Assembly (NCBI GenBank): GCA_964576515.1
Contig: CAZNUW010000015.1
Coordinates: 1-64,000, forward strand
Source of the DNA: SHVO01 sp964576515
Lineage (GTDB): Bacteria > Pseudomonadota > Alphaproteobacteria > Rhodospirillales > Rhodospirillaceae
Direction: 5' to 3'
Length of the DNA: 64,000 nucleotides
In this document: in pieces, positions 7,648-16,265 of the stretch
Position numbering within the stretch: position 1 is the first letter of the stretch
How the letters are laid out: each line of letters opens with the position of its first letter
The notes under the pieces: generated by a model
What the model was told of the DNA's origin: nothing
The model's database searches: none
What the model saw: only the letters and a program-made list of their open reading frames with translations
Program-made: the position numbers and the translations under genes

Positions 7648-8120
7648 GGAGCCGGAAGCGATGATACCGGCCCAATCCACCACATGAGGCTGGCGGCGTA
7701 AAGCAGAAGCGCCGCGAAAAGGCCGGCCATGTAGTCGTCAAGCATCACGCCGAGGCCGCCCTTGATGTTCCGGTCCACCCATCCAATGGGCCAGGGCTTC
7801 CAGATGTCGAACAAACGGAAGAGGAGGAACCCGAGCGCGTACGACAGCCACGAAGGGTCGATGAGAGAGACCGCGAGCCACACACCGGCGACTTCATCGA
7901 TGACAATCCATTGCGGGTCGCCAACATCTCCGCCGCTGCGCTCCTCATGGCGGGCGGCAAGCCACCAGCCGATCAGGAAAGCGACCAAGCTTGCGAGCGG
8001 GAGCGCCCACGGGACGTCGGTGGATTGAATCGCCCAGGCGAAGGGCAGGGCCGCAGCCGACCCGACGGTGCCGGGCGCGCGTTTCGCGTAGCCGGCGCCG
8101 AACCAAGTTAGGATCAGCAT
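7644..8120 (-). CDS. pgpA: Phosphatidylglycerophosphatase A
   Basis: The 158-residue membrane enzyme dephosphorylates phosphatidylglycerophosphate to phosphatidylglycerol. Diagnostic motifs are FGAGYAKRAPGTVGS near the start, DPQWIVIDEVAG in the middle and FRLFDIWKPWPI followed by GGLGVMLDDYMAG near the end; the acidic residues are the expected metal ligands. Several hydrophobic segments agree with an inner-membrane protein. It is upstream of and overlaps pncC. In many alphaproteobacteria this pair is near ispDF, which here is 46 kb away. Confidence 0.93.
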   Translation of the reverse strand: MLILTWFGAGYAKRAPGTVGSAAALPFAWAIQSTDVPWALPLASLVAFLIGWWLAARHEERSGGDVGDPQWIVIDEVAGVWLAVSLIDPSWLSYALGFLLFRLFDIWKPWPIGWVDRNIKGGLGVMLDDYMAGLFAALLLYAASLMWWIGPVSSLPAP

Positions 8121-8520
8121 TTCCGGTGAAGTTTTGGGCAGGGCGGGAATAAGCGTTCACCTTGAGAGAGTTAGAGAATCGGCTGTGGTCGGCGCTGTGG
8201 AAAAGCCCCCTATGCCGCGCCCTTGGGATCTTGGCCAGTATATTGATATTAAATGACTTTTAGCCACTTTACTTTCTCTTTGATCTTCCAGGGCAGAATA
8301 TGCAGGATACGCCCGGCTGTTTGCGGTTTCCAAGCGCCAGACGCAATTTCATTGCTTCGCCGACCCGAATTGGGGGCAATTCTTCGGTGAAGCGGCTGAG
8401 TGTCCGGTAAGAGCGAAAAGCCTGCTTGGAAGCGTAGGGGCTGAGTCCGGTAGCGACAAAAAAATAAAAAGAACACGGCGGCTGGGCGATGAACGACGTG
8501 TCATCGAAAGAGGGGACTGC
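8121..8520. other. 400-bp divergent intergenic region
   Basis: This gap separates pgpA (leftward) from the M23 peptidase gene (rightward). It is richer in A+T than its surroundings around 8238-8280. It contains a small hairpin (GAATTG 8367-8372 with CAATTC 8377-8382, loop GGGG) and an imperfect direct repeat sharing GGCTGAGT and GTCCGGTA (8394-8409 and 8439-8452). I see no convincing coding sequence or structured RNA. It presumably holds the two divergent promoters. Confidence 0.5.
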
Positions 8521-9945
8521 GTGTTTTCAGGTAAGCAACACTCAAAGTTTGACCCGCAGGATCGCGGCCTTAGCCGCGTGCAAAAACTCCTGCAGCGGTT
8601 CTTTCCGGAACGTCAGCTGATCGTTCGCTCGGGCGAACGCATGCGAACGTTGCGGCTCTCTACCAATCGTCAGGCCGTATTGGTCGCGATCGGGGTTGTC
8701 CTCGGCACCTGGACGCTTTTGAGCTCCGGCCTTGCGATGAATCATGGGGAGCGCATCCGCGCGAAGAACACCGAAATCAAGGACGCCCGCGTCGGCTACG
8801 AGCAACTGCTCGCGCAGGTGTCCATTTACAAGGAGCGCGTGGCGGACCTGACCGGCGAACTCGAGGACAACTATACGAAGTCCTTGGAACTCGCCGAAAG
8901 CGAAGCGGCCTTGTTCAAGAGCAAGGCGACGGAAACACCGAGCGCCAAGAAAACGCTGGTCTCGAAATTGACGACCAAGGCCAAGGAAGCACTTCACGAT
9001 CCCGTCGGTGCGCTTTCCGGCGATGCCGACCTCGCGCTGAGCAAGGCGAAGCTCGAACGCGGTCATGTGGACACGGAACGTAAAGCGCTCCTGTCCGAGC
9101 TCTCGGAGCTGGAAAAGTCTATGGTCGATGTGGTCGGCCATCATCAGAAGACGCCGTTTATCGCGACCGATAGCCTCGAACTGCGTCAGGTCGTCTTGCA
9201 GCGCGATCTCGCGGTGTCCGAACGCGAAGGTCTGACCCAGAAGGTCTCGGCGCTGGAAAACCAGATCCGCGAAATGGAGAGCAATCAGTTGCTCCTCTAT
9301 CACCGCTTCGCGGAAGCAACGGAAACCAAGATCAGCGCGATTGAATCGTCGCTGAGCGTGACAGGGCTCGACGTCGATCTTCTGGTGAAGCGCCAGAAGA
9401 ACACGAAGGGCCAGGGTGGCCCGCTGATTCCGCTGAGCGCTCTCCAGAGCGACTCAGGCCCGATTTCGGAATCCCTCAATCAGTTGAACGCCAACGTCGA
9501 CCGTCTGCAGGAGTTGCGTGGCTTGATGTCGCAGCTTCCGCTGGAAGAGCCGGTCAAGAGCTGGACCGTCAATTCGGGCTTTGGTGTTCGCAAGGATCCG
9601 TTCACGGGTTCGCTCGCGCAGCATCAAGGGCTCGACATGGGCGCGGAGATGCGCTCGCCGCTCTACGCGACCGGCGACGGAAAAGTGACGCACGCCGACT
9701 TCGACGGAAATTACGGCCGTATGGTCGAGATCGATCACGGTATGGGCCTCATGACCCGCTATGGACATATGTCCCGCATCCTCGTGAAAAAGGGCGACGT
9801 CGTGAAAAAGGGAACGGTGATCGGACACCTCGGCTGTAGCGGCCGTTGCTCCGGCCCGCACGTGCACTACGAAGTGCTGAACAACGGCCGTCCCGTTAAT
9901 CCGCTCAAGTTCCTGAAGGCAGGTGCCAATGTTTTCAAGGACTAA
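8521..9945 (+). CDS. Membrane-anchored M23 peptidase with coiled coil (bactofilin partner)
   Basis: The 474-residue product has a cytoplasmic N-terminus, one transmembrane segment (about 57-76), a long periplasmic coiled coil (about 80-330) and a C-terminal LytM/M23 zinc endopeptidase domain. HQGLDMG and HVHYE supply the expected zinc ligands and catalytic His, and YGHM lies between them, so the domain looks active. M23 enzymes cleave peptide cross-links in peptidoglycan. The gene overlaps a bactofilin gene. This pairing is widespread in bacteria and is tied to local wall remodelling and cell shape, with the bactofilin polymer likely positioning the enzyme. The start is GTG. The first residues are polar and basic, so translation from a later codon is possible. 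Confidence 0.9.
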   Translation: MFSGKQHSKFDPQDRGLSRVQKLLQRFFPERQLIVRSGERMRTLRLSTNRQAVLVAIGVVLGTWTLLSSGLAMNHGERIRAKNTEIKDARVGYEQLLAQVSIYKERVADLTGELEDNYTKSLELAESEAALFKSKATETPSAKKTLVSKLTTKAKEALHDPVGALSGDADLALSKAKLERGHVDTERKALLSELSELEKSMVDVVGHHQKTPFIATDSLELRQVVLQRDLAVSEREGLTQKVSALENQIREMESNQLLLYHRFAEATETKISAIESSLSVTGLDVDLLVKRQKNTKGQGGPLIPLSALQSDSGPISESLNQLNANVDRLQELRGLMSQLPLEEPVKSWTVNSGFGVRKDPFTGSLAQHQGLDMGAEMRSPLYATGDGKVTHADFDGNYGRMVEIDHGMGLMTRYGHMSRILVKKGDVVKKGTVIGHLGCSGRCSGPHVHYEVLNNGRPVNPLKFLKAGANVFKD

Positions 9946-10399
9946 CCAAAACGGCGCTCAGGGCCAGGATATCCGTGCCGACGGCGCAACCGTGAAGGCG
10001 GTGCCGTCGATCATCAGCGCCGATTTGACGATTGAGGGGAACCTCAACTCAAGCGGTGAGATCCAGGTTGACGGCGTCGTGCACGGCGATATCCGCTGCA
10101 AGGCGTTGATCGTGGGCGTGAAAGGATCTGTGACCGGCGAAGTGGTCGCGCAGACCGTGCGCATGCACGGCGCGATCAAGGGCATGATCCGCGCGAAGAG
10201 CGTGTTTCTGGCCTCGACCGCGCGCATGGCCGGGGATGTCGAACACGAAAGCCTCGCTATCGAACCCGGGGCCTACATCGAAGGACACTGTAAACGCATC
10301 ACCGAAACCGCGGCCGGGGGCACCATGGACGTCCACCGTCCGGCGGCGCCCGCGCGCGTTGCCGCGATGCCGAAGCCGGCCATCGTCGGCGCGGGTTAA
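9929..10399 (+). CDS. Bactofilin
   Basis: A polymer-forming cytoskeletal protein of about 156 residues. The DUF583 bactofilin core runs from IISADLTIEGNL to about YIEGHCKR. It shows the regular short beta-helix repeats (GEIQVDGVVHGDI, GSVTGEVVAQTV, GAIKGMIRAKSV, ARMAGDVEHESL) typical of the family, with flexible tails. The ATG at 9929 follows GAAGG at a good distance and overlaps the M23 peptidase gene by 17 bp; a GTG two codons earlier is the alternative. The overlap points to coupled synthesis with the peptidase it probably localises. A bidirectional terminator follows. Confidence 0.92.
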   Translation: MFSRTNQNGAQGQDIRADGATVKAVPSIISADLTIEGNLNSSGEIQVDGVVHGDIRCKALIVGVKGSVTGEVVAQTVRMHGAIKGMIRAKSVFLASTARMAGDVEHESLAIEPGAYIEGHCKRITETAAGGTMDVHRPAAPARVAAMPKPAIVGAG

Positions 10400-10418
10400 A
10401 GCGTCCTGCGTCATAAAC

Positions 10419-10449
10419 AAAAAGGGCGGACCTCGGGTCCGCCCTTTTT
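10419..10449. terminator. Bidirectional intrinsic terminator
   Basis: GGGCGGACC (10424-10432) pairs with GGTCCGCCC (10436-10444) around a TCG loop, with AAAAA before and TTTTT after. It lies between the convergent bactofilin and slt genes and can serve both. Confidence 0.9.
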
Positions 10450-10468
10450 GTTTTGTGCCAAAGCGTCG

Positions 10469-12610
10469 TTATTCGCGCCGCGCTAGTTCCGCTTCAAGAT
10501 TGGCCGAGACTTGTTTTGTTTCGCTGAGAAGCGCGCGATAGATCATCACGTTCTCCATCACACGCTGGACGTAGCTGCGTGTCTCGGAAAAAGGGATCTG
10601 TTCCACCCAATCGATGGGATCGATGGATGGGTCGCGCGGATCGCCGTATTGACGGGCCCAGGCGCGCGGACGGCTCGGGCCCGCGTTATAGGCGGCCGCG
10701 GCCATGATGTAGGAACCGCCGAAATTCTCGACCATTGACGCCAGATAAGAGGAGCCGAGGCGAATGTTATACGAGCCGTCTGTCGTCAAACGGTTCCGAT
10801 CGAATCGGATTTTGTTCGCACGCGCGACGGCGGTCGCGGTCGGCGGCATCAATTGCATCAATCCGCGCGCGCCCACAGGGCTTTGGGCCGCGACGTCGAA
10901 ATTGCTTTCTTGCCGCGTGATGCCGAGGATGAACGCGCGCTCGGGTGCCGACGGGTAGGTGAAGTCGGGCACGGGATAGCCGTGCTCCAGCAACACGAAT
11001 TTATCGCGCGCGGACTGGCGGGCGACGACAACGCCAAGGTCCGGCCGCCGGTGGTTGTAGGCCAGTTCGCCGACCATATGGCGGTCCGCCGCCAGTTCGG
11101 ATGAGTCCGCGAGCGCCACGGCGAACATGCGTTGGTAAGCCTTCGCATCGACCTCCAGCACAAGCCGGAATGCGGTCGTGAGTTCACGCGCCTCGAACGC
11201 GGCGCGTTCCTCCGCCGTCGGGATCGGGTCGTGTGGGAGAACAGGAAGCGGGGCGTTCTTCAGGCGCGAGAACGACAGGAGGCCGTAGTATGTGGTCGGA
11301 TAGGCGGAGGCGCGCGTATACCACTCGTCGGCGATATCCTGGCGTCCGAGGAATTCCGCGGTGCGCCCGACCCAGTAGGCGCCTTTTGCGATGCTCAATG
11401 GCATCTGCACGGTGTCGTACACCTTCTCGAAGTGCGGCAACGCGGCTTCGCCGTCCTTGAGGAAGCGCAAGGCGATCCAGCCCGCAAGCCACTCCGCCTC
11501 GGAAACACTAAAGGCATCAGACGCGCCGTGGTGTCGCGCAATCCGGTAGGCTTCCGTGATGAACCCTTTTTGGAGGGCGTCCCGCGCCAGGATATGACGC
11601 TCGCGCCACCAGAGGTCGGGGCGGGGGGACGACAGGGCGTATTCCGGAATCAAGGCGCGAGCGTCGTCGTCATTGCCGCGGGCGCGGCGCCAGCGGATGC
11701 GGTCATAGATAAGTCCGGAATCGTTCTTGAGCGTTTCGGGGACCGCGGCGATCGCGGATTCCACGTTGCCGGCGGACGTTATCAGCGCGATGCGCGCCCG
11801 AGCGACCTTCGCGTAGTCCGCGCCGACACGCGACAAGAGGCGATCGGCGGCGCTTGTCTGCTCCTGGTAAAGAATGGTGTCCACGCGCGTGCGGTGATCG
11901 GTCTGCGTCAAGACCGCGCCGAACTCGCGCAAAATATCGCCCTCGGTCGCGCGGTCGAAGGTTCCGCTATGCCAGATCTCCCGTATGAGAGCCTCGGCTT
12001 CGGCGGTTTTGCCTTGCACACGAAGCGCCCGCGCGTGGGCGATCTTGCCGTTGGTTGTCAGCGCGGGGTAGCGCGCGAACCAGTCCGCTAGAGTTGGCGC
12101 GGAAACATCGTCCTCGATGGTGGCTTCGACCTGGCGGCGCATCTCGTTAAAGGACGGCCAATCCGGGTGAGCGGTCATGAATGCGGTCCGCTCGTAGAAG
12201 CTGACGTGTGGGCCTGGCTCCCGCAGGTAGGCCCACTCGATGATCTTAGGAATCAGAGGGTGACCGGCGCGGGCGGCGGTCTGTTTCGCCGCACTCCACT
12301 GCCGTTTGGCGGCCGCGCGGAGGGCCTGGGTAAAAAGGTCGCGGTCGCGCGCTGAAAGCAAGCGCAACGCGGTCGCGGCGGCCGGTGCCGAGGCGGGCGG
12401 GGAATAAATGGGGGCGGCGGCGGGAGGCGGCACGGGGGGCTTTGGTAATGGGAGGATCCGCCCCGTCTCCGCGGCCAAAGCCGCCGGCGCCAAGCCGGGC
12501 GGGATCGCTAAGCCGCCCATCGCGGTCAAAAGAGCGCACGTGGCTACGACGCGCCGCAGCCGGCGCGGGTCCGCACGGTTCATGCCGGTCAAGGAATTCG
12601 AGGTCACCAT
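10469..12610 (-). CDS. slt: Soluble lytic murein transglycosylase
   Basis: A periplasmic enzyme of about 713 residues that cleaves glycan strands of peptidoglycan to 1,6-anhydro products. A signal peptide is present (RRVVATCALLTAMGG onward, cleavage near ALAA), followed by a Pro/Ala-rich linker, a long alpha-helical superhelical region (about 80-520) and the C-terminal SLT domain. The catalytic Glu is in ILGITRQESNFD, followed by GLMQLMP and AAAAYNAGP, all hallmarks of family 1 transglycosylases. The start is uncertain: the ATG at 12610 is used here, an ATG at 12583 is equally possible, and a TTG at 12649 is less likely. It is a single gene, divergent from dapA. Confidence 0.92.
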   Translation of the reverse strand: MVTSNSLTGMNRADPRRLRRVVATCALLTAMGGLAIPPGLAPAALAAETGRILPLPKPPVPPPAAAPIYSPPASAPAAATALRLLSARDRDLFTQALRAAAKRQWSAAKQTAARAGHPLIPKIIEWAYLREPGPHVSFYERTAFMTAHPDWPSFNEMRRQVEATIEDDVSAPTLADWFARYPALTTNGKIAHARALRVQGKTAEAEALIREIWHSGTFDRATEGDILREFGAVLTQTDHRTRVDTILYQEQTSAADRLLSRVGADYAKVARARIALITSAGNVESAIAAVPETLKNDSGLIYDRIRWRRARGNDDDARALIPEYALSSPRPDLWWRERHILARDALQKGFITEAYRIARHHGASDAFSVSEAEWLAGWIALRFLKDGEAALPHFEKVYDTVQMPLSIAKGAYWVGRTAEFLGRQDIADEWYTRASAYPTTYYGLLSFSRLKNAPLPVLPHDPIPTAEERAAFEARELTTAFRLVLEVDAKAYQRMFAVALADSSELAADRHMVGELAYNHRRPDLGVVVARQSARDKFVLLEHGYPVPDFTYPSAPERAFILGITRQESNFDVAAQSPVGARGLMQLMPPTATAVARANKIRFDRNRLTTDGSYNIRLGSSYLASMVENFGGSYIMAAAAYNAGPSRPRAWARQYGDPRDPSIDPIDWVEQIPFSETRSYVQRVMENVMIYRALLSETKQVSANLEAELARRE

Positions 12611-12705
12611 ATCTACAATCTTTGTCTTATGAGGCGGTGTAAACGTCAAGTAAATGCGGGATTCCAGGGCATTAACTCATCGCAAGGCGGGAAAAACCCG
12701 GGTTC

Positions 12706-12733
12706 TTGTCGCCTTCGCGGGCTGTGATAATGT
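12706..12733 (+). promoter_or_regulatory. Candidate promoter for dapA
   Basis: TTGTCG at 12706-12711 is followed by TGTGATAATGT, which contains an extended -10 element (TG at 12723-12724 before GATAAT at 12726-12731). It lies about 55 bp upstream of the dapA ATG. Assigned by eye only. Confidence 0.35.
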
Positions 12734-12786
12734 CCGCCCCCAATCGAGAACGGTAACAACCGTCAAATCCTTCAGGAGCTTTTCCG

Positions 12787-13662
12787 ATGTTCCGCGGTTC
12801 CATCACTGCCCTCATCACGCCCTTCAAGAAGGACGTGATCGACGAAAAGGCCTTCCAGGACTTCGTCGACTGGCAAATCAAGGAAGGGAGCCATGGTTTG
12901 GTGCCCTGCGGGACAACCGGGGAGTGCCCGACCTTGTCTCACGACGAACATAACCGTGTCGTGGAGTTGACCGTTGAAGTTGCGAAAGGCCGTGTCCCTG
13001 TCATCGCCGGCACGGGCTCGAACTCGACGGCGGAAGCGATTCAACTGACCAAGCACGCCAAGAAGGCCGGCGCCGACGCGGCGCTGGTCGTGACGCCTTA
13101 CTACAATAAGCCGACCCAGGAAGGTCTGATCCAGCACTACCTCGCGATCGCGAACGCGGTGGATTTGCCGATCATCATTTACAATATCCCCGGTCGCAGC
13201 GTGATCGACATGTCGATCGAGACGATGGAAAAGCTGGCGAAGCACGAAAACATTGTCGGCGTGAAGGATGCCACGAACGACATGATGCGCCCGCTGCGCT
13301 CCCGCCTGGCCTTCGGCGACGAGTTCTGCCAACTGTCCGGTGAGGATGGAACGGCGGTGCCGTTCCTCGCGCAAGGCGGGAGAGGGTGCATCTCCGTCAC
13401 GGCGAATATCGCGCCGCGTCTCTGCGCTCAGCTCCAGGACGCCTGGCATCTGGGCGCGTACGACGACGTTTTCCGCATTCGCGACATCCTGGCGCCCGTG
13501 CATGATGCGATGTTCGTCGAAACCAACCCGGCGCCGGTTAAGTTCGCGGCGCACCTTCTGGGCAAGTGCGACCCGGACGTCCGCTTGCCGCTGGTCCCGC
13601 TTTCGCCCAAGAGCAAGGCGCGGGTGGAAGAAGCGATGCGCGGCGCGGGGCTCCTGAACTAG
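12787..13662 (+). CDS. dapA: 4-hydroxy-tetrahydrodipicolinate synthase
   Basis: The 291-residue enzyme condenses pyruvate with aspartate semialdehyde, the first step of the lysine/diaminopimelate branch. It is a TIM-barrel protein with the signatures GTTGECPTLS near residue 43, VTPYYNKPTQEG with the catalytic Tyr, and IVGVKDAT, where the Lys forms the Schiff base with pyruvate. The length is typical, and a CAGGAGC ribosome site precedes the ATG. It is followed by smpB after 55 bp. The substrate motifs are those of DapA rather than of the related sugar-acid aldolases. Confidence 0.95.
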   Translation: MFRGSITALITPFKKDVIDEKAFQDFVDWQIKEGSHGLVPCGTTGECPTLSHDEHNRVVELTVEVAKGRVPVIAGTGSNSTAEAIQLTKHAKKAGADAALVVTPYYNKPTQEGLIQHYLAIANAVDLPIIIYNIPGRSVIDMSIETMEKLAKHENIVGVKDATNDMMRPLRSRLAFGDEFCQLSGEDGTAVPFLAQGGRGCISVTANIAPRLCAQLQDAWHLGAYDDVFRIRDILAPVHDAMFVETNPAPVKFAAHLLGKCDPDVRLPLVPLSPKSKARVEEAMRGAGLLN

Positions 13663-13717
13663 GGCGAACGACGCGGGCTTTTTTGACCCGCGCCGGTTTC
13701 GCCCTTACATTGGGCTT

Positions 13718-14188
13718 ATGGCGAAAGAACTCATTTCCCACGGCGGCGTCGCCCAGAACCGCAAGGCGCGGCGCGACTACTCCATTGAAGACACGCTCGA
13801 GGCCGGCATTATGTTGACGGGCAGCGAGGTGAAGTCGTTGCGCCATGGCCGCTGCACACTGACCGAGGCTTTTGCGCAAATCGAAAGCGGCGAGCTGTAC
13901 CTTATCAACTGCCACATTCCGACCTACGAAGGCGCAAGCCACTTCCAGCACGCTGAAAAGCGTAAGCGCAAATTGCTGGTCAAGCGCAAGGAGGTCGACC
14001 GCATCATGGCGGCCGTCGGCCGCAAAGGGATGACGGTGGTGCCGCTCAGTCTCTATTTCAACGACCGGGGCCTCGCCAAAGTCCAACTCGGTTTGGCGAA
14101 GGGCAAAAACCAGCTCGATCGCCGCGACGACATCAAGAAGCGTGAATGGGAGCGCGAGCAGGCACGTGTCATGAGGGCGAAGGGATGA
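13718..14188 (+). CDS. smpB: SsrA-binding protein (trans-translation)
   Basis: The 156-residue protein binds tmRNA and delivers it to stalled ribosomes. Conserved segments are NRKARRDYSIEDTLEAGI, LTGSEVKSLR, the GRCTLTEAFA strand and HEAERKRKLL-like text (HAEKRKRKLLVKRKEVDR), plus the basic C-terminal tail with DRRDDIKKREWERE. The order dapA-smpB is common in alphaproteobacteria. Its stop overlaps the start of the following molybdoenzyme gene by ATGA. No ssrA gene was seen in the window. Confidence 0.95.
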   Translation: MAKELISHGGVAQNRKARRDYSIEDTLEAGIMLTGSEVKSLRHGRCTLTEAFAQIESGELYLINCHIPTYEGASHFQHAEKRKRKLLVKRKEVDRIMAAVGRKGMTVVPLSLYFNDRGLAKVQLGLAKGKNQLDRRDDIKKREWEREQARVMRAKG

Positions 14189-14859
14189 GTGACGAGGTCC
14201 CCGATCTCAGCCCCGACGTCGAAGGCGTCAAAGAAAAGCTGATCCGCACGAAGGAACAGTGGGCGAAATCGGGACGCGGATTGACCGGGACGGTGGTCTC
14301 CCCGGAGGAGCGGCGACCGCCGGGCCAGCGGGTCACGGAAGATTTCCCGGTCCTGGATCTCGGAATCCAACCGAACCTGTCGCAGGCTGAATGGAGCCTG
14401 ACCGTCGCGGGTCAGGTGGCTCATCCGATCAAATGGACCTGGGCCGATCTTCTGGCGCTGCCGCAAGTCACCCGTGCAAACGACATTCATTGTGTGACGA
14501 CGTGGTCGCGCTACGACAATGAATGGAAGGGGGTGGCGATGCGGACGCTGTTGGATGCGATCAAGCCGAATCCAGCAGCGAAGTTTTTGATGCTGAAGAG
14601 CTATGACGGTTACGCGACCAACGTGCCTTTGGCCGATGTCGACCGCGACGACGTATTGATCGCCCATACCTGGCAAGGGCAGCCCTTGGCCAGGGAGCAC
14701 GGCGGGCCGGTCCGGCTGGTCATCCCGCACCTGTATTTCTGGAAAAGCGCCAAGTGGCTGCGTCACATCACTGTGATGGAAAAGGATCAGCCTGGATACT
14801 GGGAGGCGCGGGGCTATCATATGCGCGGTGATCCCTGGAGGGAGGAACGTTATGGCTAA
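14185..14859 (+). CDS. Sulfite oxidase-like molybdopterin oxidoreductase (cytoplasmic)
   Basis: The 224-residue protein has the Mo-cofactor binding domain of the sulfite oxidase family, related to the catalytic subunit MsrP/YedY. It has no signal peptide or Tat motif, so it should stay in the cytoplasm. Cys103 in NDIHCVTTWSRYDNEW is the expected thiolate ligand of molybdenum. Further family segments are WTWADLLALP, GYATNVPL and HGGPVRLVIPHLYFWKSAKW. The C-terminal dimerisation domain of true sulfite oxidases is absent, which is normal for this small bacterial class. The start is the ATG overlapping the smpB stop, and its own stop overlaps the glutathione peroxidase start. The physiological substrate is unknown. 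Confidence 0.88.
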   Translation: MSDEVPDLSPDVEGVKEKLIRTKEQWAKSGRGLTGTVVSPEERRPPGQRVTEDFPVLDLGIQPNLSQAEWSLTVAGQVAHPIKWTWADLLALPQVTRANDIHCVTTWSRYDNEWKGVAMRTLLDAIKPNPAAKFLMLKSYDGYATNVPLADVDRDDVLIAHTWQGQPLAREHGGPVRLVIPHLYFWKSAKWLRHITVMEKDQPGYWEARGYHMRGDPWREERYG

Positions 14860-15403
14860 ATCCACTCTGCTTTATGCGGCGGCGATTGCGGGAATGATGT
14901 TTGGAGGGCCGGCGATGGCCGAGACAGCGCACGATTTTTCGTTCGAGCGGATCGAGGGCGGTAATCTCCCGATGTCCGAGTTCAAGGGTAAAGCTGTCCT
15001 TGTCGTGAACACGGCGTCGTTCTGCGGCTACACACCCCAATACGAAGGTCTGCAGAGCCTGTGGGAGGGCTATAAGGATAAAGGGCTCGTGGTGCTTGGC
15101 GTTCCCGCCAACAATTTCGGCGCGCAGGAGCCGGGCACGACCGAAGACATCAAGTCCTTCTGTGAAGCCAACTACGGCGTCGATTTTCCGATGACCGAAA
15201 AGGTGGATGTGGTCGGCGGCGAAGCCCATCCGTTCTACAAGTGGGCCAAGCAGACGCTCGGCGATGCCAGTGTGCCGAAGTGGAACTTTCACAAGTATCT
15301 TGTGAATACGAAGGGCGAACTGGTCGCGGCGTTCCCAAGCGCGGTGAAGCCCGAAAGCGCCGAGATCAAATCGGCGGTCGATAAGGCGCTTGCGGCGAAC
15401 TAG
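14852..15403 (+). CDS. Glutathione peroxidase-family protein, exported
   Basis: The 183-residue thioredoxin-fold peroxidase has an N-terminal signal peptide (about 1-23, ending AMAE), so it acts in the periplasm. The active site NTASFCGYTPQYEGL has peroxidatic Cys rather than selenocysteine, and the partner Gln (NNFGAQEPG) and Trp/Asn (KWNFHKYL) are present. Such Cys-type enzymes usually use thioredoxin-like donors rather than glutathione. GGAGGGAGGAA is a strong ribosome site. The start overlaps the end of the molybdoenzyme gene by 8 bp, so the two are probably co-expressed, perhaps in oxidant defence. Confidence 0.92.
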   Translation: MAKSTLLYAAAIAGMMFGGPAMAETAHDFSFERIEGGNLPMSEFKGKAVLVVNTASFCGYTPQYEGLQSLWEGYKDKGLVVLGVPANNFGAQEPGTTEDIKSFCEANYGVDFPMTEKVDVVGGEAHPFYKWAKQTLGDASVPKWNFHKYLVNTKGELVAAFPSAVKPESAEIKSAVDKALAAN

Positions 15404-15417
15404 CCGCGGCGTCCCGG

Positions 15418-16200
15418 CTATCTGTAATTCGCGATGCGGGCGGCGGGTTTGAACCCGATCCGCTCGTAGGCGGCGCGGCTGACTTCCAGCGTGCGCAAGC
15501 TGGCCAGGCGCAGTCCCGCCTTCTTGGCGTCTTTCAGCGCGGAGAGCATAAGGCCCGCAGTATAGCCCTTGCCGCGCGCGCTCGCGACGGACGCCATTGT
15601 ATAGAGATTGAGGATTCCGTGCGCGCTGAACGCCTCCAGCACCGCGACCGGGTCCGACCCCACGTATCCGATATAAAGACGCAAGGGCGACGCGGGCGCG
15701 ATGATCGCATCCTTGGTGTCGGTGTAGAGGGTCTTGATCGTTTCGTCGCCAGGCGTGGGGGCGGCCATCACCTCGGCAAACTGCTCGACCTGCGCCGCGG
15801 TCGCGACACGCTTCACATCAAGGCCCGCCGGGACGGCTCCTGGGATGTTCACCGTATCGAGGGACATGGCCATCACCCATTCTTCCTCGGGGCACGACAG
15901 ACCGAGGCTTTTGAGGGTCGGTTCCATGGCGCCGTGGCCGGAAAGAGGGCCAAGAACCCAGGTGAAGGGAAGCTTCTTGGTCTTGAAGTGTTTGATCGCG
16001 GCTTCGATGCGCTCGGCGCCAAAACGGGGGTGAAGCGACGATTTGCCGATGGTGTTGAACTCGACATTGGCCAAGCCGGAGTCGACGAGCAGCAGATCCG
16101 ACGTGTCTTCCACCACCGCGTCTTTTCGGGCCCGCGGCAAGAAGGCTGCCCGGTCCCAAAGGTTAGCTTCAAATGCTTTTAAAATAGCACCGCGATCCAT
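15418..16200 (-). CDS. GNAT-family N-acetyltransferase
   Basis: The 260-residue protein has a poorly recognised N-terminal half and a C-terminal GNAT fold. The acetyl-CoA-binding loop is in ASVASARGKGYTAGLMLSAL, resembling the R/Q-x-x-G-x-G/A motif, and a following segment, LRTLEVSRAAYERIGFKP, is the usual motif B. No substrate can be inferred. It is convergent with the glutathione peroxidase gene, 15 bp away, and shares the leftward strand with the UDG gene, from which it is separated by 65 bp. Confidence 0.85.
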   Translation of the reverse strand: MDRGAILKAFEANLWDRAAFLPRARKDAVVEDTSDLLLVDSGLANVEFNTIGKSSLHPRFGAERIEAAIKHFKTKKLPFTWVLGPLSGHGAMEPTLKSLGLSCPEEEWVMAMSLDTVNIPGAVPAGLDVKRVATAAQVEQFAEVMAAPTPGDETIKTLYTDTKDAIIAPASPLRLYIGYVGSDPVAVLEAFSAHGILNLYTMASVASARGKGYTAGLMLSALKDAKKAGLRLASLRTLEVSRAAYERIGFKPAARIANYR

Positions 16201-16265
16201 GACGTACTTCTACCGTTGCGCATCCGGGGCCGCGCCGCGTCGGACGGCGCTGTTCCCTTTATACC

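Noticed and set aside
8249..8476. A 75-residue leftward frame in the pgpA/M23 gap
   Set aside because: No ribosome site, mixed codon use and no family; probably chance.
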